Assembly (NCBI GenBank): GCA_011050685.1
Contig: DRFF01000016.1
Coordinates: forward strand, 1-46,494
DNA: 46,494 nucleotides
From: Aurantimonas coralicida
Lineage (GTDB): Bacteria; Pseudomonadota; Alphaproteobacteria; Rhizobiales; Rhizobiaceae
Direction of reading: 5' to 3'
In this document: piece by piece, positions 25,082 to 34,134 of the stretch
Position numbering within the stretch: the stretch's first letter is position 1
Layout of the letters: each line of letters begins with the position of its first letter
Translations under genes and position numbers: made by a program
Notes under the pieces: generated by a model
Told to the model about the DNA's origin: nothing
Seen by the model: the letters and a program-made list of their open reading frames with translations, nothing else
Databases searched by the model: none

Positions 25082-25783
25082 CTAGACCGAAAGGTGCGCA
25101 TCGCGGATTTCGGGGTGATCTTCCAGCTCGGCGAACGAGCCGTCGAATTTCTTCTCGCCGCTTTCGATAATCAGCGCGCGGTCGGCGACGATCCGGGCGA
25201 AATGCAGGTTCTGCTCCGAGAGCAGTACCGTCAGGCCCTCCGCCTTGAAGCGTAGGATGGTCTCGGCCATCTGCTCCATGATCAGCGGCGCGAGGCCCTC
25301 GGATGGCTCGTCGAGCAGCAGCAGGCGCGGATTTCCCATCAAGGTGCGCGCGATGCTCAGCATTTGCCGCTCGCCGCCCGACAGGGTCTTGCCACGGTTG
25401 TGGCGGCGCTCGCCAAGGTTGGGAAAAAGCTGAAACAGCATCTCGACAGACCATTTCGGGGCCGCGTAGCGAGCCGATTGCCGGCCGACTTCGAGGTTTT
25501 CCAGGATTGTGAGATCGGTGAAGATCCGCCGCTCCTCCGGCACATAGCCCACCCCGTGGCGGGCGACCTTGTACGCCGGCCACCCGGTGATGTCCTCGCC
25601 CTCCAGCCGCACCCGGCCGGAGCGGGCGCGGACAAGCTGCATGACGGATTTCATCGTCGTCGTCTTGCCGGCGCCGTTACGGCCGAGCAGCGCCACGACC
25701 TCGCCGGAATTCACCGAAAGACTGAGATCGTGCAGAATATGCGCCCTGCCGTAAAAGCTGTTGATCGCGCTAATCTCAAGCAT
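25082..25783 (-). CDS. livF: Branched-chain amino acid-type ABC transporter ATPase (LivF)
   Basis: 233 residues with Walker A LLGRNGAGKTTTMKSVMQLV, the signature KTLSGGERQMLSIARTL, Walker B RLLLLDEPSEGLAP and the switch His region LSEQNLHF. The opening MLEISAINSFYGRAHILHDL and EGLAP after Walker B mark LivF. It pairs with LivG as the two motor subunits of the importer. It overlaps livG by eight bases and is the last gene of the operon. The solute is not known; the Liv family also imports urea, amides and aromatic acids. Confidence 0.92.
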   Translation of the reverse strand: MLEISAINSFYGRAHILHDLSLSVNSGEVVALLGRNGAGKTTTMKSVMQLVRARSGRVRLEGEDITGWPAYKVARHGVGYVPEERRIFTDLTILENLEVGRQSARYAAPKWSVEMLFQLFPNLGERRHNRGKTLSGGERQMLSIARTLMGNPRLLLLDEPSEGLAPLIMEQMAETILRFKAEGLTVLLSEQNLHFARIVADRALIIESGEKKFDGSFAELEDHPEIRDAHLSV

Positions 25784-26549
25784 CGCGACCAGCCTGCGAA
25801 AACAGTGTTCCGCCGCCCAGATAGACTTGCTGAACCCGCTCGTCGGCGCGGATTTCGGCTGCGGTGCCCTCGGCGATCAGCTCGCCGCGGTTGAGCACCA
25901 TGATATGGTGGGCATGGGTGAAGACGACGTCCATGTCGTGCTCGGTGAAGAGCACGCTGATGCCGCGCTCCTCAACGATATCGGCGGTCAGCTGCATCAG
26001 CGCCACCCGCTCCCGTGGCGCCATCCCAGCGGTCGGCTCGTCCATCAAAAGTAGGCCCGGCCGGTGGCTGAGCGCGATGGCCAGTTCCAGACGCTTCAGG
26101 TCGCCATAGGCCAGGATCGAGCAGGCACGGTCTGCCTGGTCGACCATCCCGACCAGCTCGAGCAGCGCCAGCGCTTCGTCGCGATAGAGCCGGTAGGCAT
26201 AGGGAACCACCGCGAACAGCCGTCGATGATGGCTGATCAGTGCCATCTGCACATTCTCGGCGACCGTCATGCTCTGATATGTGCCGGTGATCTGGAAAGT
26301 CCGTCCGACCCCCATGCGCCAGATCCGTCGGGGCGGCAGGCCGGTGATCGGCTTGCCATGCAGAAGCACCTTGCCGCTGCTTGGCTTCAACTGCCCCATC
26401 AGCATGTTGAAGCAGGTGGATTTCCCGGCGCCGTTCGGTCCGATCAGCGCCTTCAATTCACCCGGCATCACGTCGAAGCTGACATCCTTGACCGCGTCGA
26501 CGCCGTCGAAGGATTTGGCGAGATGTTCAACCTTGAGGACCGGGCTCAC
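25776..26549 (-). CDS. livG: Branched-chain amino acid-type ABC transporter ATPase (LivG)
   Basis: 257 residues with Walker A IGPNGAGKSTCFNMLMGQL, LivG-type RIWRMGVGRTFQITGTYQSM after the Q-loop, a variant signature region YGDLKRLELAIAL (D in place of the canonical SGGQ), Walker B GLLLMDEPTAGMAP, and the C-terminal LivG-type extension ending with YLGG. The start is GTG 26549, overlapping the permease stop (GTGA), so translation is coupled. Functions with LivF on the fused LivHM permease. Confidence 0.92.
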   Translation of the reverse strand: MSPVLKVEHLAKSFDGVDAVKDVSFDVMPGELKALIGPNGAGKSTCFNMLMGQLKPSSGKVLLHGKPITGLPPRRIWRMGVGRTFQITGTYQSMTVAENVQMALISHHRRLFAVVPYAYRLYRDEALALLELVGMVDQADRACSILAYGDLKRLELAIALSHRPGLLLMDEPTAGMAPRERVALMQLTADIVEERGISVLFTEHDMDVVFTHAHHIMVLNRGELIAEGTAAEIRADERVQQVYLGGGTLFSQAGRDA

Positions 26550-28408
26550 GAAACGCCCTGCCTGTCACGGGTCAAACCGAAGCGCGCGCCCAGCTTGCGC
26601 AGCGATCCGACAATGCCGTCGGGCGCCACGATCACCACGGCTATGATCAGCAGGCCGAGGATCAACCGCCAGTATTCGAGCCGCGTCAGCCAGTCCTTCA
26701 CCGCTTCCAGCGAGGCGGCGCCAACGACGCCGCCGGAAAGGGTTTTGACCCCGCCGAGGAAGACGACGATCAAGGCGTCGAAGCTCTTGGCGATCTCCAG
26801 TTCGTTCGGAAAGATCGACCCCTTGGAGAAGACGAACAGGCCGCCGGCAAGGCCCGCCAAAGCCCCGGCAATCGCGAAGGCGACCCACTGCACCGTCTTG
26901 ACGTTGATACCCGTCGCGGCAGCCTGGCGCGCACTGTCGCGGCAGGCACGCAACGCGTAGCCGAAGGGCGAATGGGTCATATGGCGCAGGAAGATGATCC
27001 CGCCGACGCCGAACAGAAGCGTGAAATAGTAATAGGCCGTGGTGTCGGAGAGCCACGCGGCTGGCCAGATATTGACCAGCCCGTCGTCGCCACCGGTGAC
27101 CGCGCCCCACTGAAAGACCAGCGACCACACGAGCTGGCTGAAGGCCAGCGTCAGCATGGCGAAATAGACCCCGCTGAGGCGGATGCAGAACCAGCCGATG
27201 ACGATCGCCAACAGCCCGGACCCCAGCGGCGCCATCGCAAAGGCGATCTCCATCGGCGCGTCGGCGTAGACGACCACGAGCGCCGCCGCGTAGGCGCCGC
27301 CGCCGAAGAACACCGCGTGACCGAAGCTGACCAGCCCGCCCCAGCTGAGGATGAATTGCAGCGATGCGGCGAACAGGCAGACGATGAGGATATCGGTCAC
27401 CAGCACCTGGGTGAAGTTCGAACCAAACACGGGAAGGAGCAAGAGAGCCGTGAGAAGTGCCGCGACGAACAGCCGGCCCCGCGGTCCGGCGGGGCGCATC
27501 GGCTGTTCCGGCTCGCCCGCTTGCCCTTGCTCGCCGGCCACCTCCTCGCGTCCCAGGAGACCGTAGGGGCGCACCATCAGCACCACGGCCATGACGACGA
27601 ACATCAGCACCAGCGTGCTTTGCGGCAAGTAGAGGACGCCGAAGACATTCAGGACCGAAATGAGCACGGCGGCGAGAAACGCCCCGGGCAGCGATCCCAT
27701 GCCGCCGATCACCACCACCACGAAGATGGCGGCAAGGATATTGAAATCCATCAAGAGGTCGGCGCCGCCCTTGGGCAGTTGGATCGCTCCACCCAGCCCG
27801 GCCAGCGCCGAGCCGAGAAAGAAGACGCCGGTGAACAGCCAGGCCTGGTTGACGCCGAGCGCGCCGACCATCTCCCGATCCTGCGTCGCGGCCCGCATCA
27901 GGATGCCGACGCGTGTCCGGTTGATCAGCCACCACAGGCCGAACAGCACGAAGGGGGTGATCGCGATCAGTGCCAGGTCATATTGCGGCACCGGCTCGCC
28001 CATGATGCGCACCACCGATTTCAGTCCCGGCGCACGCGGCCCCAAGCGGTCTTCCGGCCCCCAGATGATCAGCACCAGATCCTGAATGACCAGGATCACC
28101 CCGAAGGTGGCGACCAGCTGAAACAGCTCAGGCGCCCGGTAGATCGGGCGAAGCACCAGGATTTCGACGACCACGCCGACGAGGCCGACGGCTATTCCCG
28201 CCAGGACGATCGACCCCCAGAAGCCGAAATGCCCCGGAAGGAAATCCATCAGCGAAAGGCCGATATAGGCCCCCAGCATGTAGAACGAGCCGTGGGCGAA
28301 ATTGACGATCCGCGTCACGCCGAAGATGAGCGACAATCCGGAAGCGACCAGGAACAGCGCCGCCGCGTTTGCAAGCCCGGTGAGGAGCTGTGCCACAAAA
28401 AGTCCCAT
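26546..28408 (-). CDS. Fused LivH-LivM ABC permease
   Basis: 620 residues, equal to a LivH (about 290) plus a LivM (about 310) in one chain. The first half has GLSLIFGVTRIVNFAHGSFY, IRTRVGILMRAATQDREMVG-like LivH motifs and GMGSLPGAFLAAVLIS. A hydrophilic linker at about 290-310 (EEVAGEQGQAGEPEQPMRP) follows. The second half begins RGRLFVAALLTALLLLPVFG and carries LSWGGLVSFGHAVFFGGGAY, LRACRDSARQAAATGIN and GGVKTLSGGVVGAASLEAVK, typical of LivM. A single gene thus makes both membrane halves. It overlaps livG and lies 94 bp after the binding-protein gene. Confidence 0.92.
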   Translation of the reverse strand: MGLFVAQLLTGLANAAALFLVASGLSLIFGVTRIVNFAHGSFYMLGAYIGLSLMDFLPGHFGFWGSIVLAGIAVGLVGVVVEILVLRPIYRAPELFQLVATFGVILVIQDLVLIIWGPEDRLGPRAPGLKSVVRIMGEPVPQYDLALIAITPFVLFGLWWLINRTRVGILMRAATQDREMVGALGVNQAWLFTGVFFLGSALAGLGGAIQLPKGGADLLMDFNILAAIFVVVVIGGMGSLPGAFLAAVLISVLNVFGVLYLPQSTLVLMFVVMAVVLMVRPYGLLGREEVAGEQGQAGEPEQPMRPAGPRGRLFVAALLTALLLLPVFGSNFTQVLVTDILIVCLFAASLQFILSWGGLVSFGHAVFFGGGAYAAALVVVYADAPMEIAFAMAPLGSGLLAIVIGWFCIRLSGVYFAMLTLAFSQLVWSLVFQWGAVTGGDDGLVNIWPAAWLSDTTAYYYFTLLFGVGGIIFLRHMTHSPFGYALRACRDSARQAAATGINVKTVQWVAFAIAGALAGLAGGLFVFSKGSIFPNELEIAKSFDALIVVFLGGVKTLSGGVVGAASLEAVKDWLTRLEYWRLILGLLIIAVVIVAPDGIVGSLRKLGARFGLTRDRQGVS

Positions 28409-28482
28409 GGCGTCCGTTCTGTCGCGAGTGATGCGGGCGGATCAAAATGCCGGCGGGGCCCCGAGACGCGCCCGAAACCTCC

Positions 28483-28500
28483 GCCGGCGACAAGGCCGGC
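28483..28500 (-). promoter_or_regulatory. Intercistronic hairpin after the Liv-type binding-protein gene
   Basis: A GCCGGC/GCCGGC stem of 6 bp with a 6-nt loop, just past the binding-protein stop at 28503 and about 75 bp before the permease start. Its position equals that of the hairpins in both TRAP operons. The stem is short, so confidence is limited. Confidence 0.45.
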
Positions 28501-28502
28501 TG

Positions 28503-29702
28503 TCAGTCAGCCGGGCGCATGGCTTTGATCTCTTCGTCGCTCGGCATGTAGGGCGTCGGATCGACATAGGTCCAATCGACCATCACCCCTTTGCCGTCCT
28601 CGACCGCGGTGGTGCCGATAAAGGCGCCCATCGTCGACTGATTGTCGATGTCGCGATAGGTGATTTCGCCGTCGGGTGTCTCGACCGTCAGCCCCTTGAA
28701 CGCTTTGAGCAGGGCATCGGTCTCGGTGGAGCCTGCCTTCTCGATCAGCGCGGCGATGCTCTGGGCGGTCATGTAGCCGACGAGGCTGCCGTTCTTCGGG
28801 CTCTCGCCGGTTTCAGCCTTGTAGGCATCGACGAACGTCTTGCCCGGCCCTTCGCTGATCGCGTACCAGGGATATCCCGTCACGACCCAACCGACCGGCG
28901 CCTCATCGCCCAGCGGCTCCAGATATTCCGGCTCGCCGGTCAAAAGCCCGTAGACCTTGCGGCCTTCGAACAGACCACGCGTGCCGCCCTCGCGGACGAA
29001 CTTGGCAAGATCGGACCCGAAGGTGACGTTGTAGATCGCGTCGGGCTTGGCGGCCTCCAACGCCTGAACCTCGGCGCCGGCGTCGATCTTGAACAGCGCC
29101 GGCCACTGTTCGGTGACGAATTCGACCTCCGGCTTCAGCCGCTTGAGATTGGTCTTGAACGCCTCGACCGCGTCTGTGCCGTAGGCATAGTTCGGCGCGA
29201 TCGTCGCATAGCGGACCGCATCGGTCTTGGCGGCCTGTTCGGCCAGCATGGCCGCCTGGACGAAGGTCGAGGTGCGCAGGCGGAACGTGTAGGGATTGCC
29301 CGAGTTCCAGACCAGCGCGTCCGCCAGCGGCTCGGCGGCCAGATAGACATAGCCCTTCTCGGCCGCGAGCGAGGAGATGGCGAGGCCGACATTCGACAGG
29401 ATCGTCCCGGTGAGCATCACCGCGCCCTCGCGGGTCATCAGTTCCTCGGCGATCTTTACGGCCTCGCCCGGCTTGCCCTGGTCGTCGCGGAAGATGAATT
29501 CCAGCGGCTTGTCGAGAACGCCCCCCGCCTGGTTGATCTCCTTCAACGCCAGTTCGATGCCTTTTCGGTAGGGCTCAGCGAAAGCCGCCATCCGCTTGTA
29601 GTGGTTGATATCGCCGATCTTGATCGACTCCTGGGCGACCGCGCCCCCCGAGAAGGCCGTCAACAGTGCAGCGGCGACGGCCAGTTTCCGGATTATTCTC
29701 AT
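28503..29702 (-). CDS. ABC transporter substrate-binding protein (Liv/periplasmic type I)
   Basis: 399 residues with signal peptide MRIIRKLAVAAALLTAFSGG and cleavage near AVAQE. The mature protein has the type I receptor fold seen in LivJ-like proteins: YRKGIELALKEINQAGGVLD, FIFRDDQGKPGEAVKIAEEL, VMLTGTILSNVGLAISSLAA, APNYAYGTDAVEAFKTNLKR and GSLVGYMTAQSIAALIEKAG. The ligand (branched-chain amino acid, amide, aromatic acid or similar) cannot be told. ATG 29702 is preceded by CAGGAGAG; an upstream extension to 29753 is not needed. It is the promoter-proximal gene of the importer operon. Confidence 0.92.
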   Translation of the reverse strand: MRIIRKLAVAAALLTAFSGGAVAQESIKIGDINHYKRMAAFAEPYRKGIELALKEINQAGGVLDKPLEFIFRDDQGKPGEAVKIAEELMTREGAVMLTGTILSNVGLAISSLAAEKGYVYLAAEPLADALVWNSGNPYTFRLRTSTFVQAAMLAEQAAKTDAVRYATIAPNYAYGTDAVEAFKTNLKRLKPEVEFVTEQWPALFKIDAGAEVQALEAAKPDAIYNVTFGSDLAKFVREGGTRGLFEGRKVYGLLTGEPEYLEPLGDEAPVGWVVTGYPWYAISEGPGKTFVDAYKAETGESPKNGSLVGYMTAQSIAALIEKAGSTETDALLKAFKGLTVETPDGEITYRDIDNQSTMGAFIGTTAVEDGKGVMVDWTYVDPTPYMPSDEEIKAMRPAD

Positions 29703-30199
29703 GAGTCTCTCCTGATGGCTTCGAGCACGAAACGCGCACCCATAACGACACAATCATGGTCGGCGAAGACCGATGCGGGGCCATCCGCCCCCGCGCTGTC
29801 CCTCGCCGGCACTTGGTCGATCCGTCCGCGATAGACCATCGGCGCCTTTCGATCGTAGTCGGGATCGGGCAACGCTCCTGCCGGCGCTTCATTTCCTTCC
29901 ACACGCTTCCGGCTTTTCCTTATCGTCCGAAGCGCCAATACGGAATAGCGCGTCGATGCTCGTGATCGGTGACCCGTCATGCGCGGCGTCTCACGAAGCT
30001 GCGCCAGTGCGTTCGTGTCGGGAGTAACAATGCCCGCGATTTCGGCGAAGACTTTCATGACGGCACACACGCGCAGTTGGATCGATTCCAGTCAGTGAGC
30101 GCGGAACGCGAGCGGAAAACCGGTTCTGGTTTTTCCTCATTCCGCGCTAGCGTGGTCAGAAGGGAACCGTACGGACGGCCATCCGACAAGGGCGCGCGA
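29703..30199. other. Intergenic region between divergent binding-protein and YiiX-like genes
   Basis: 497 bp without a supported gene. Open frames on both strands here are Arg-rich, lack ribosome-binding sites and look like chance GC-rich frames. It must hold the divergent promoters of the ABC operon (minus) and the YiiX-like gene (plus). No operator-like palindrome comparable to the mat one was seen. Confidence 0.5.
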
Positions 30200-30955
30200 A
30201 TGTTGGACCGAATTGGACGTCTGATCGCGGCATTCCTTCAGGAGCCCGTCACCGATTGTGCCGGAGCCACGCCGTTCCCGTTCGATGCCTTGCTCCATGC
30301 GTTGCGCCCCTGCGACGTTATTCTGATCGAGGGCAACACCCGCATCTCATCGCCCATCAAATACCTGACCCAGTCGACCTGGTCGCACTCCGCCCTCTAC
30401 GTCGGACAGCATCGTGATCTGCGTCACGCCATCATCGAAGCCGACCTCGAACAGGGCGTCATCATCGCGGCGGTCGAGAAATACAAGGATGTTCACATCC
30501 GGATATGCCGGCCGAGCGGCCTCAACGCCCGAGACCAAGCGCGCATCACCCGATTCGCGGCAGAGCGCGTGGGCAACGGCTACGACCTTCAGAATGTCTT
30601 CGATCTGATCCGCTATCTGGTACCCCTGCCCGTCCCGCGCCGGTTTCGCCGCCGGATGATATCGCTGGGTTCGGGCGACCCGACGCGGGCGATCTGCTCG
30701 ACGCTGATCGCCCAGGCATTTCAGCATGTCGGCTACCCGATCCTGCCGCGCATCGAAACCCATGATCCAAAGCGAAGCCGATGGGGAAACGAGGCCGAGA
30801 TCATGCACATCCGGCACCACTCGCTTTTCGTGCCGCGCGATTTCGATCTCTCGCCGTTCTTCGAGATCGTCAAGCCGCCGTTGCGTCCCGACTTCGACTT
30901 CCATGATGTCGAATGGAGTTCGGCACACGGCGGCGCCGAGGCGGCTAGCACATGA
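30200..30955 (+). CDS. YiiX/YebB-like permuted NlpC/P60-type cysteine hydrolase
   Basis: 251 residues. The core is RPCDVILIEGNTRISSPIKY, TQSTWSHSALYVGQHRDL (H63), HAIIEADLEQGVII, and DPTRAICSTLIAQAFQHVGY (C166). His before Cys is the circularly permuted papain-like order of YiiX proteins, which are thought to be amidases or acyl-transferases acting on lipids or peptides. ATG 30200 fits the fold start; the open frame extends to 29969 but that part is Arg-rich with no structure. No signal peptide is seen. It is monocistronic, with the convergent thrS downstream. Confidence 0.85.
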   Translation: MLDRIGRLIAAFLQEPVTDCAGATPFPFDALLHALRPCDVILIEGNTRISSPIKYLTQSTWSHSALYVGQHRDLRHAIIEADLEQGVIIAAVEKYKDVHIRICRPSGLNARDQARITRFAAERVGNGYDLQNVFDLIRYLVPLPVPRRFRRRMISLGSGDPTRAICSTLIAQAFQHVGYPILPRIETHDPKRSRWGNEAEIMHIRHHSLFVPRDFDLSPFFEIVKPPLRPDFDFHDVEWSSAHGGAEAAST

Positions 30956-31069
30956 TCGGATGACGCGGCGCCCACCTTCGGCCGGTGGTCCGATAATCCC
31001 TGGCAGACGATCGGCAAACCGTAACGCCCGGCGCTCCCCAGTAAGAAGAGCTCCGGGCGAACACAGTCA

Positions 31070-33034
31070 TCAGGCCGCGTCTTCCGCCTTCCGGCGAAGG
31101 TCCGGCGGGACGGCTTCATCGCGGAGCGACGCGACCGCCTCCGCCAGGCTCATCGACGTTTGGTCGCGCGAGCCGATCCGGCGCAGATTGACCGTCCGTT
31201 CCTCGGCCTCGCGCTTGCCGCAGACGAGAATCACCGGGACCTTGGCGACGGAGTGCTCGCGGACCTTGTAGTTGATCTTCTCGTTTCTGAGGTCGGTTTC
31301 GACCTTGAGGCCTGCCCGCTTCAATTCGGTCGCGACTTCCTCAGCATAGTCGTCGGCTTCCGACGTGATCGTCGCCACCACCACCTGCAGCGGCGCGAAC
31401 CACAGCGGCAGATGCCCGGCATAGTTCTCGAGCAGGATTCCGAGGAAACGCTCCATCGAGCCGCAGATCGCCCGGTGGATCATCACCGGGGTCTTCTTGT
31501 TGGAATCCTTGTCGATGTAGAACGCGCCGAAGCGTTCCGGCAGGGTAAAGTCGACCTGGGTGGTGCCGCACTGCCAGTCGCGTCCGATGGCATCGCGCAG
31601 GACATATTCGAATTTCGGCCCGTAGAACGCTCCCTCGCCCGGATTGATCGCGGTCTTGATCTTGCCGCCCGATTGCGCGGCGATCCGCTCGAGCACCTCG
31701 GCCATGATCTTTTCGGCGTGATCCCAGTTGGCGTCCGAACCGACGCGTTTTTCCGGCCGCGTCGAGAGCTTCACCGTGATCTCGTCGAAGCCGAAATCGG
31801 CATAGGTCGACAGGATCAGATCGTTGATCCGCAGGCATTCGGCCTCGAGCTGATCCTCGGTGCAGAAGACGTGGGCGTCGTCCTGCGTGAAACCACGCAC
31901 CCGCATCAGCCCATGCAGCGCGCCGGACGGCTCGTAGCGATGGACATTGCCGAATTCCGCATAGCGGATGGGCAGGTCGCGATAGCTTTTCAGACCGTGC
32001 TTGAATATCTGCACATGGCCGGGGCAATTCATCGGCTTGATCGCGAAGACGCGTTCGTCCTCGGTCTCGGTGACGAACATATTTTCCTTGTACCAGCCCC
32101 AATGGCCCGAGGTTTCCCACAGCGCCTTGTCGAGGATCTGCGGCGCGTTGACCTCGTCATAGGTGCCTTCGAGGCGGCGGCGCATGTAGCTGACGAGGTT
32201 CTGGAACATCCGCCAGCCATGCGCGTGCCAGAAGACGACGCCGGGCCCTTCCTCCTGGAAATGGAACAGGTCCATCTCCCGTCCGAGCCGCCGGTGGTCG
32301 CGCTTTTCCGCCTCCTCCAGCATGTGGAGATAGGCCTTCAACTGCTCCTGACTGGCCCAGGCGGTGCCGTAGATACGGGTCAGCATGGGATTGTTCGAAT
32401 CACCGCGCCAATAGGCGCCGGCGACCTTCATCAGCTTGAAGGCGTCGCCGACCTGGCCGGTCGAAGCCATATGCGGCCCTCGGCAGAGATCGAACCAGTC
32501 GCCCTGGCTGTAGATCTTGACGTCCTGATCCTCGGGGATCGCGTCCAGCAGTTCGACCTTGTAGGCCTCCCCCTTGTCGGCGAACACCTGACGCGCCTTG
32601 TCGCGCGGCCAGACTTCCTTGGTGAAACGCGCATTGCGGCGAATGATCTCGGCCATCTTCTTCTCGATGGTCGTCAGATCGTCGGTGGTGAAGGGCGTAT
32701 CGCGGGCGAAATCGTAATAGAAGCCGTTCTCAATCACCGGGCCGATCGTCACCTGGGTGTCCGGCCACAACTCCTGAACCGCTTCGGCCATGACATGGGC
32801 GGCGTCGTGCCGAATGAGTTCGAGCGCGCGCGGGTCGTCGCGGGTGACGATTTCGAGCGCACCGCCGCGCCCGAGCGGATCGGCCAGATCGCGCACCTCA
32901 CCGTCGAGCGCATAGGCGACGGCTTTCTTGGCAAGCGATTTGGAAATGCCGACGGCAACGTCGATGCCGCGCGTCGCGGCGTCGAATTCGCGCGCGGAGC
33001 CATCGGGAAATATCAGGGAAACGGCGTCAGCCAT
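31070..33034 (-). CDS. thrS: Threonyl-tRNA synthetase
   Basis: 654 residues with the full ThrRS layout. TGS domain (about 1-62, [17 protein letters not shown]), the second additional (editing) domain with [12 protein letters not shown] and [10 protein letters not shown], the class II catalytic core (about 260-545) with motif 1 near [20 protein letters not shown], motif 2 [20 protein letters not shown], and motif 3 [20 protein letters not shown], and the anticodon-binding domain to the end. Zn ligand Cys in [13 protein letters not shown] 33034 has a GAGAG ribosome-binding site; a start ten codons upstream is open but less likely. Charges tRNA-Thr, one of which is encoded at 2410. Confidence 0.97.
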   Translation of the reverse strand: MADAVSLIFPDGSAREFDAATRGIDVAVGISKSLAKKAVAYALDGEVRDLADPLGRGGALEIVTRDDPRALELIRHDAAHVMAEAVQELWPDTQVTIGPVIENGFYYDFARDTPFTTDDLTTIEKKMAEIIRRNARFTKEVWPRDKARQVFADKGEAYKVELLDAIPEDQDVKIYSQGDWFDLCRGPHMASTGQVGDAFKLMKVAGAYWRGDSNNPMLTRIYGTAWASQEQLKAYLHMLEEAEKRDHRRLGREMDLFHFQEEGPGVVFWHAHGWRMFQNLVSYMRRRLEGTYDEVNAPQILDKALWETSGHWGWYKENMFVTETEDERVFAIKPMNCPGHVQIFKHGLKSYRDLPIRYAEFGNVHRYEPSGALHGLMRVRGFTQDDAHVFCTEDQLEAECLRINDLILSTYADFGFDEITVKLSTRPEKRVGSDANWDHAEKIMAEVLERIAAQSGGKIKTAINPGEGAFYGPKFEYVLRDAIGRDWQCGTTQVDFTLPERFGAFYIDKDSNKKTPVMIHRAICGSMERFLGILLENYAGHLPLWFAPLQVVVATITSEADDYAEEVATELKRAGLKVETDLRNEKINYKVREHSVAKVPVILVCGKREAEERTVNLRRIGSRDQTSMSLAEAVASLRDEAVPPDLRRKAEDAA

Positions 33035-33189
33035 GGTGCGTACTCTCTCATCCAGTCCCGCCAACGAACGCGGGTGGTTCGATTTGCCGGTGATCCGGCG
33101 CGAAATCGCAGTGCTTGATCGTGATTTGCACGCGATGGTCGCGGCCGATATATTTGACGGGCGCGTGCCTATGCAAGGGAGCCGCAGTC

Positions 33190-33675
33190 ATGAACATCGA
33201 AATTCTGCAGCCGAAGGCCTTCGATCTTGTGGGAAGCCGCATCCTCATCGCGGGCAACGCGGTCGGGTTTGAAAGCCATCTGACGATCAGGGTCAGCGAC
33301 GGACATGACGAGGTGACAGCCGCTGCCACCGCGGGTTCGCTATCCATCAGGCAGTTCCAGGCGGCCGTCGACATCCCGTCCGATGCCGCCTTCACGCTGA
33401 GCCGGCTCTTCGTCACCGTCACCGACGACAGCGCTGGCGGCCCCAACCCGCCGACCGTGACCGTGCCGGTTCTCTACGGTCCGAAGATCCTTCCGGGATA
33501 TGTCGGGTATTGGGAGCACATGGTGATCAGCGGCGAGACGCTCTCGGCCCTGGCGAACCGGTACTACGAGGATGCCTCGAAATACCCGGTCATCCAAGCG
33601 GCCAACCAACAGTTTGTCGCCGATCCGAACCTGATCTTTCCGGGACAGTTGCTAAGAATCCCGCGGGACTTCTGA
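33190..33675 (+). CDS. Gmad2 immunoglobulin-like plus LysM domain protein
   Basis: 161 residues. The N-terminal part (about 1-95, beginning MNIEILQPKAFDLVGSRILI and GNAVGFESHLTIRVSDG) matches the Gmad2 immunoglobulin-like module often found in spore and secreted proteins. The C-terminal part (about 107-160) is a LysM repeat: HMVISGETLSALANRYYEDA, then KYPVIQAANQQFVADPNLIF and PGQLLRIP. LysM binds peptidoglycan or chitin-like glycans. There is no signal peptide, so how it reaches the envelope is unclear; it may be a cytoplasmic adaptor. GGGAG precedes ATG 33190. It is divergent from thrS. Confidence 0.88.
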   Translation: MNIEILQPKAFDLVGSRILIAGNAVGFESHLTIRVSDGHDEVTAAATAGSLSIRQFQAAVDIPSDAAFTLSRLFVTVTDDSAGGPNPPTVTVPVLYGPKILPGYVGYWEHMVISGETLSALANRYYEDASKYPVIQAANQQFVADPNLIFPGQLLRIPRDF

Positions 33676-33747
33676 ACCGGTTGGAACGCGCCGCCCTCTG
33701 CGGTCGATCGGGTTCAATGCTGGGGTCCCACCTGGCGACGATGAGGT

Positions 33748-34086
33748 CTATTTCGTTTTTTCCGTCCTATCCGTAGGCACCGGGTCAAGGCCCGCGGTCC
33801 CGAACGGGCCGCAGCGGACAACCCGCCGCGCGCTCAGGAACCCGCCTCGCATCAGCCCGTGCCGGGCCACCGCCTCATAGGCGTATTCCGAGCAGGTTGG
33901 GATGTGCCGACAATGGCCACCCACGAACGGCGAAAAGACGATCTGGTAGAAACGGACGAGCGCCATTCCGACCAGGCGGCCCGGCGTCCGTTGCCAGGGC
34001 CCGTCGTAATTGCGGCTCAAGGGTCGAGCGCGGTCGCGCAAACCCTTGGGCGCCGCGTGATCGGGTTTTTGGTCAGACTTGCACAT
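33748..34086 (-). CDS. yidD: Membrane protein insertion efficiency factor YidD
   Basis: 112 residues. The core RFYQIVFSPFVGGHCRHIPT with CSEYAYEAVARHGLMRGGFL and RVVRCGPFGTAGLDPVP is the YidD/UPF0161 signature, including the conserved Cys, His and Tyr residues. It has a longer, basic N-terminus than the approximately 85-residue E. coli protein. YidD helps YidC-dependent insertion of inner-membrane proteins. ATG 34086 is used; GTG 34089 is the alternative. It follows the Fe-S scaffold gene by 48 bp on the same strand, a neighbourhood common in Hyphomicrobiales. Confidence 0.95.
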   Translation of the reverse strand: MCKSDQKPDHAAPKGLRDRARPLSRNYDGPWQRTPGRLVGMALVRFYQIVFSPFVGGHCRHIPTCSEYAYEAVARHGLMRGGFLSARRVVRCGPFGTAGLDPVPTDRTEKTK

Positions 34087-34134
34087 CACCAGACCAGTTC
34101 GACGCGCTTGTGGAACCGAAGCCCGGCGTAGCAG

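Noticed and set aside
26972-28528. 518-codon plus-strand frame opposite the liv genes, with a similar 652-codon one opposite thrS (31160-33118)
   Set aside because: They are antisense to well-supported genes and have the Asp/Arg/His-rich composition of GC-rich shadow frames.
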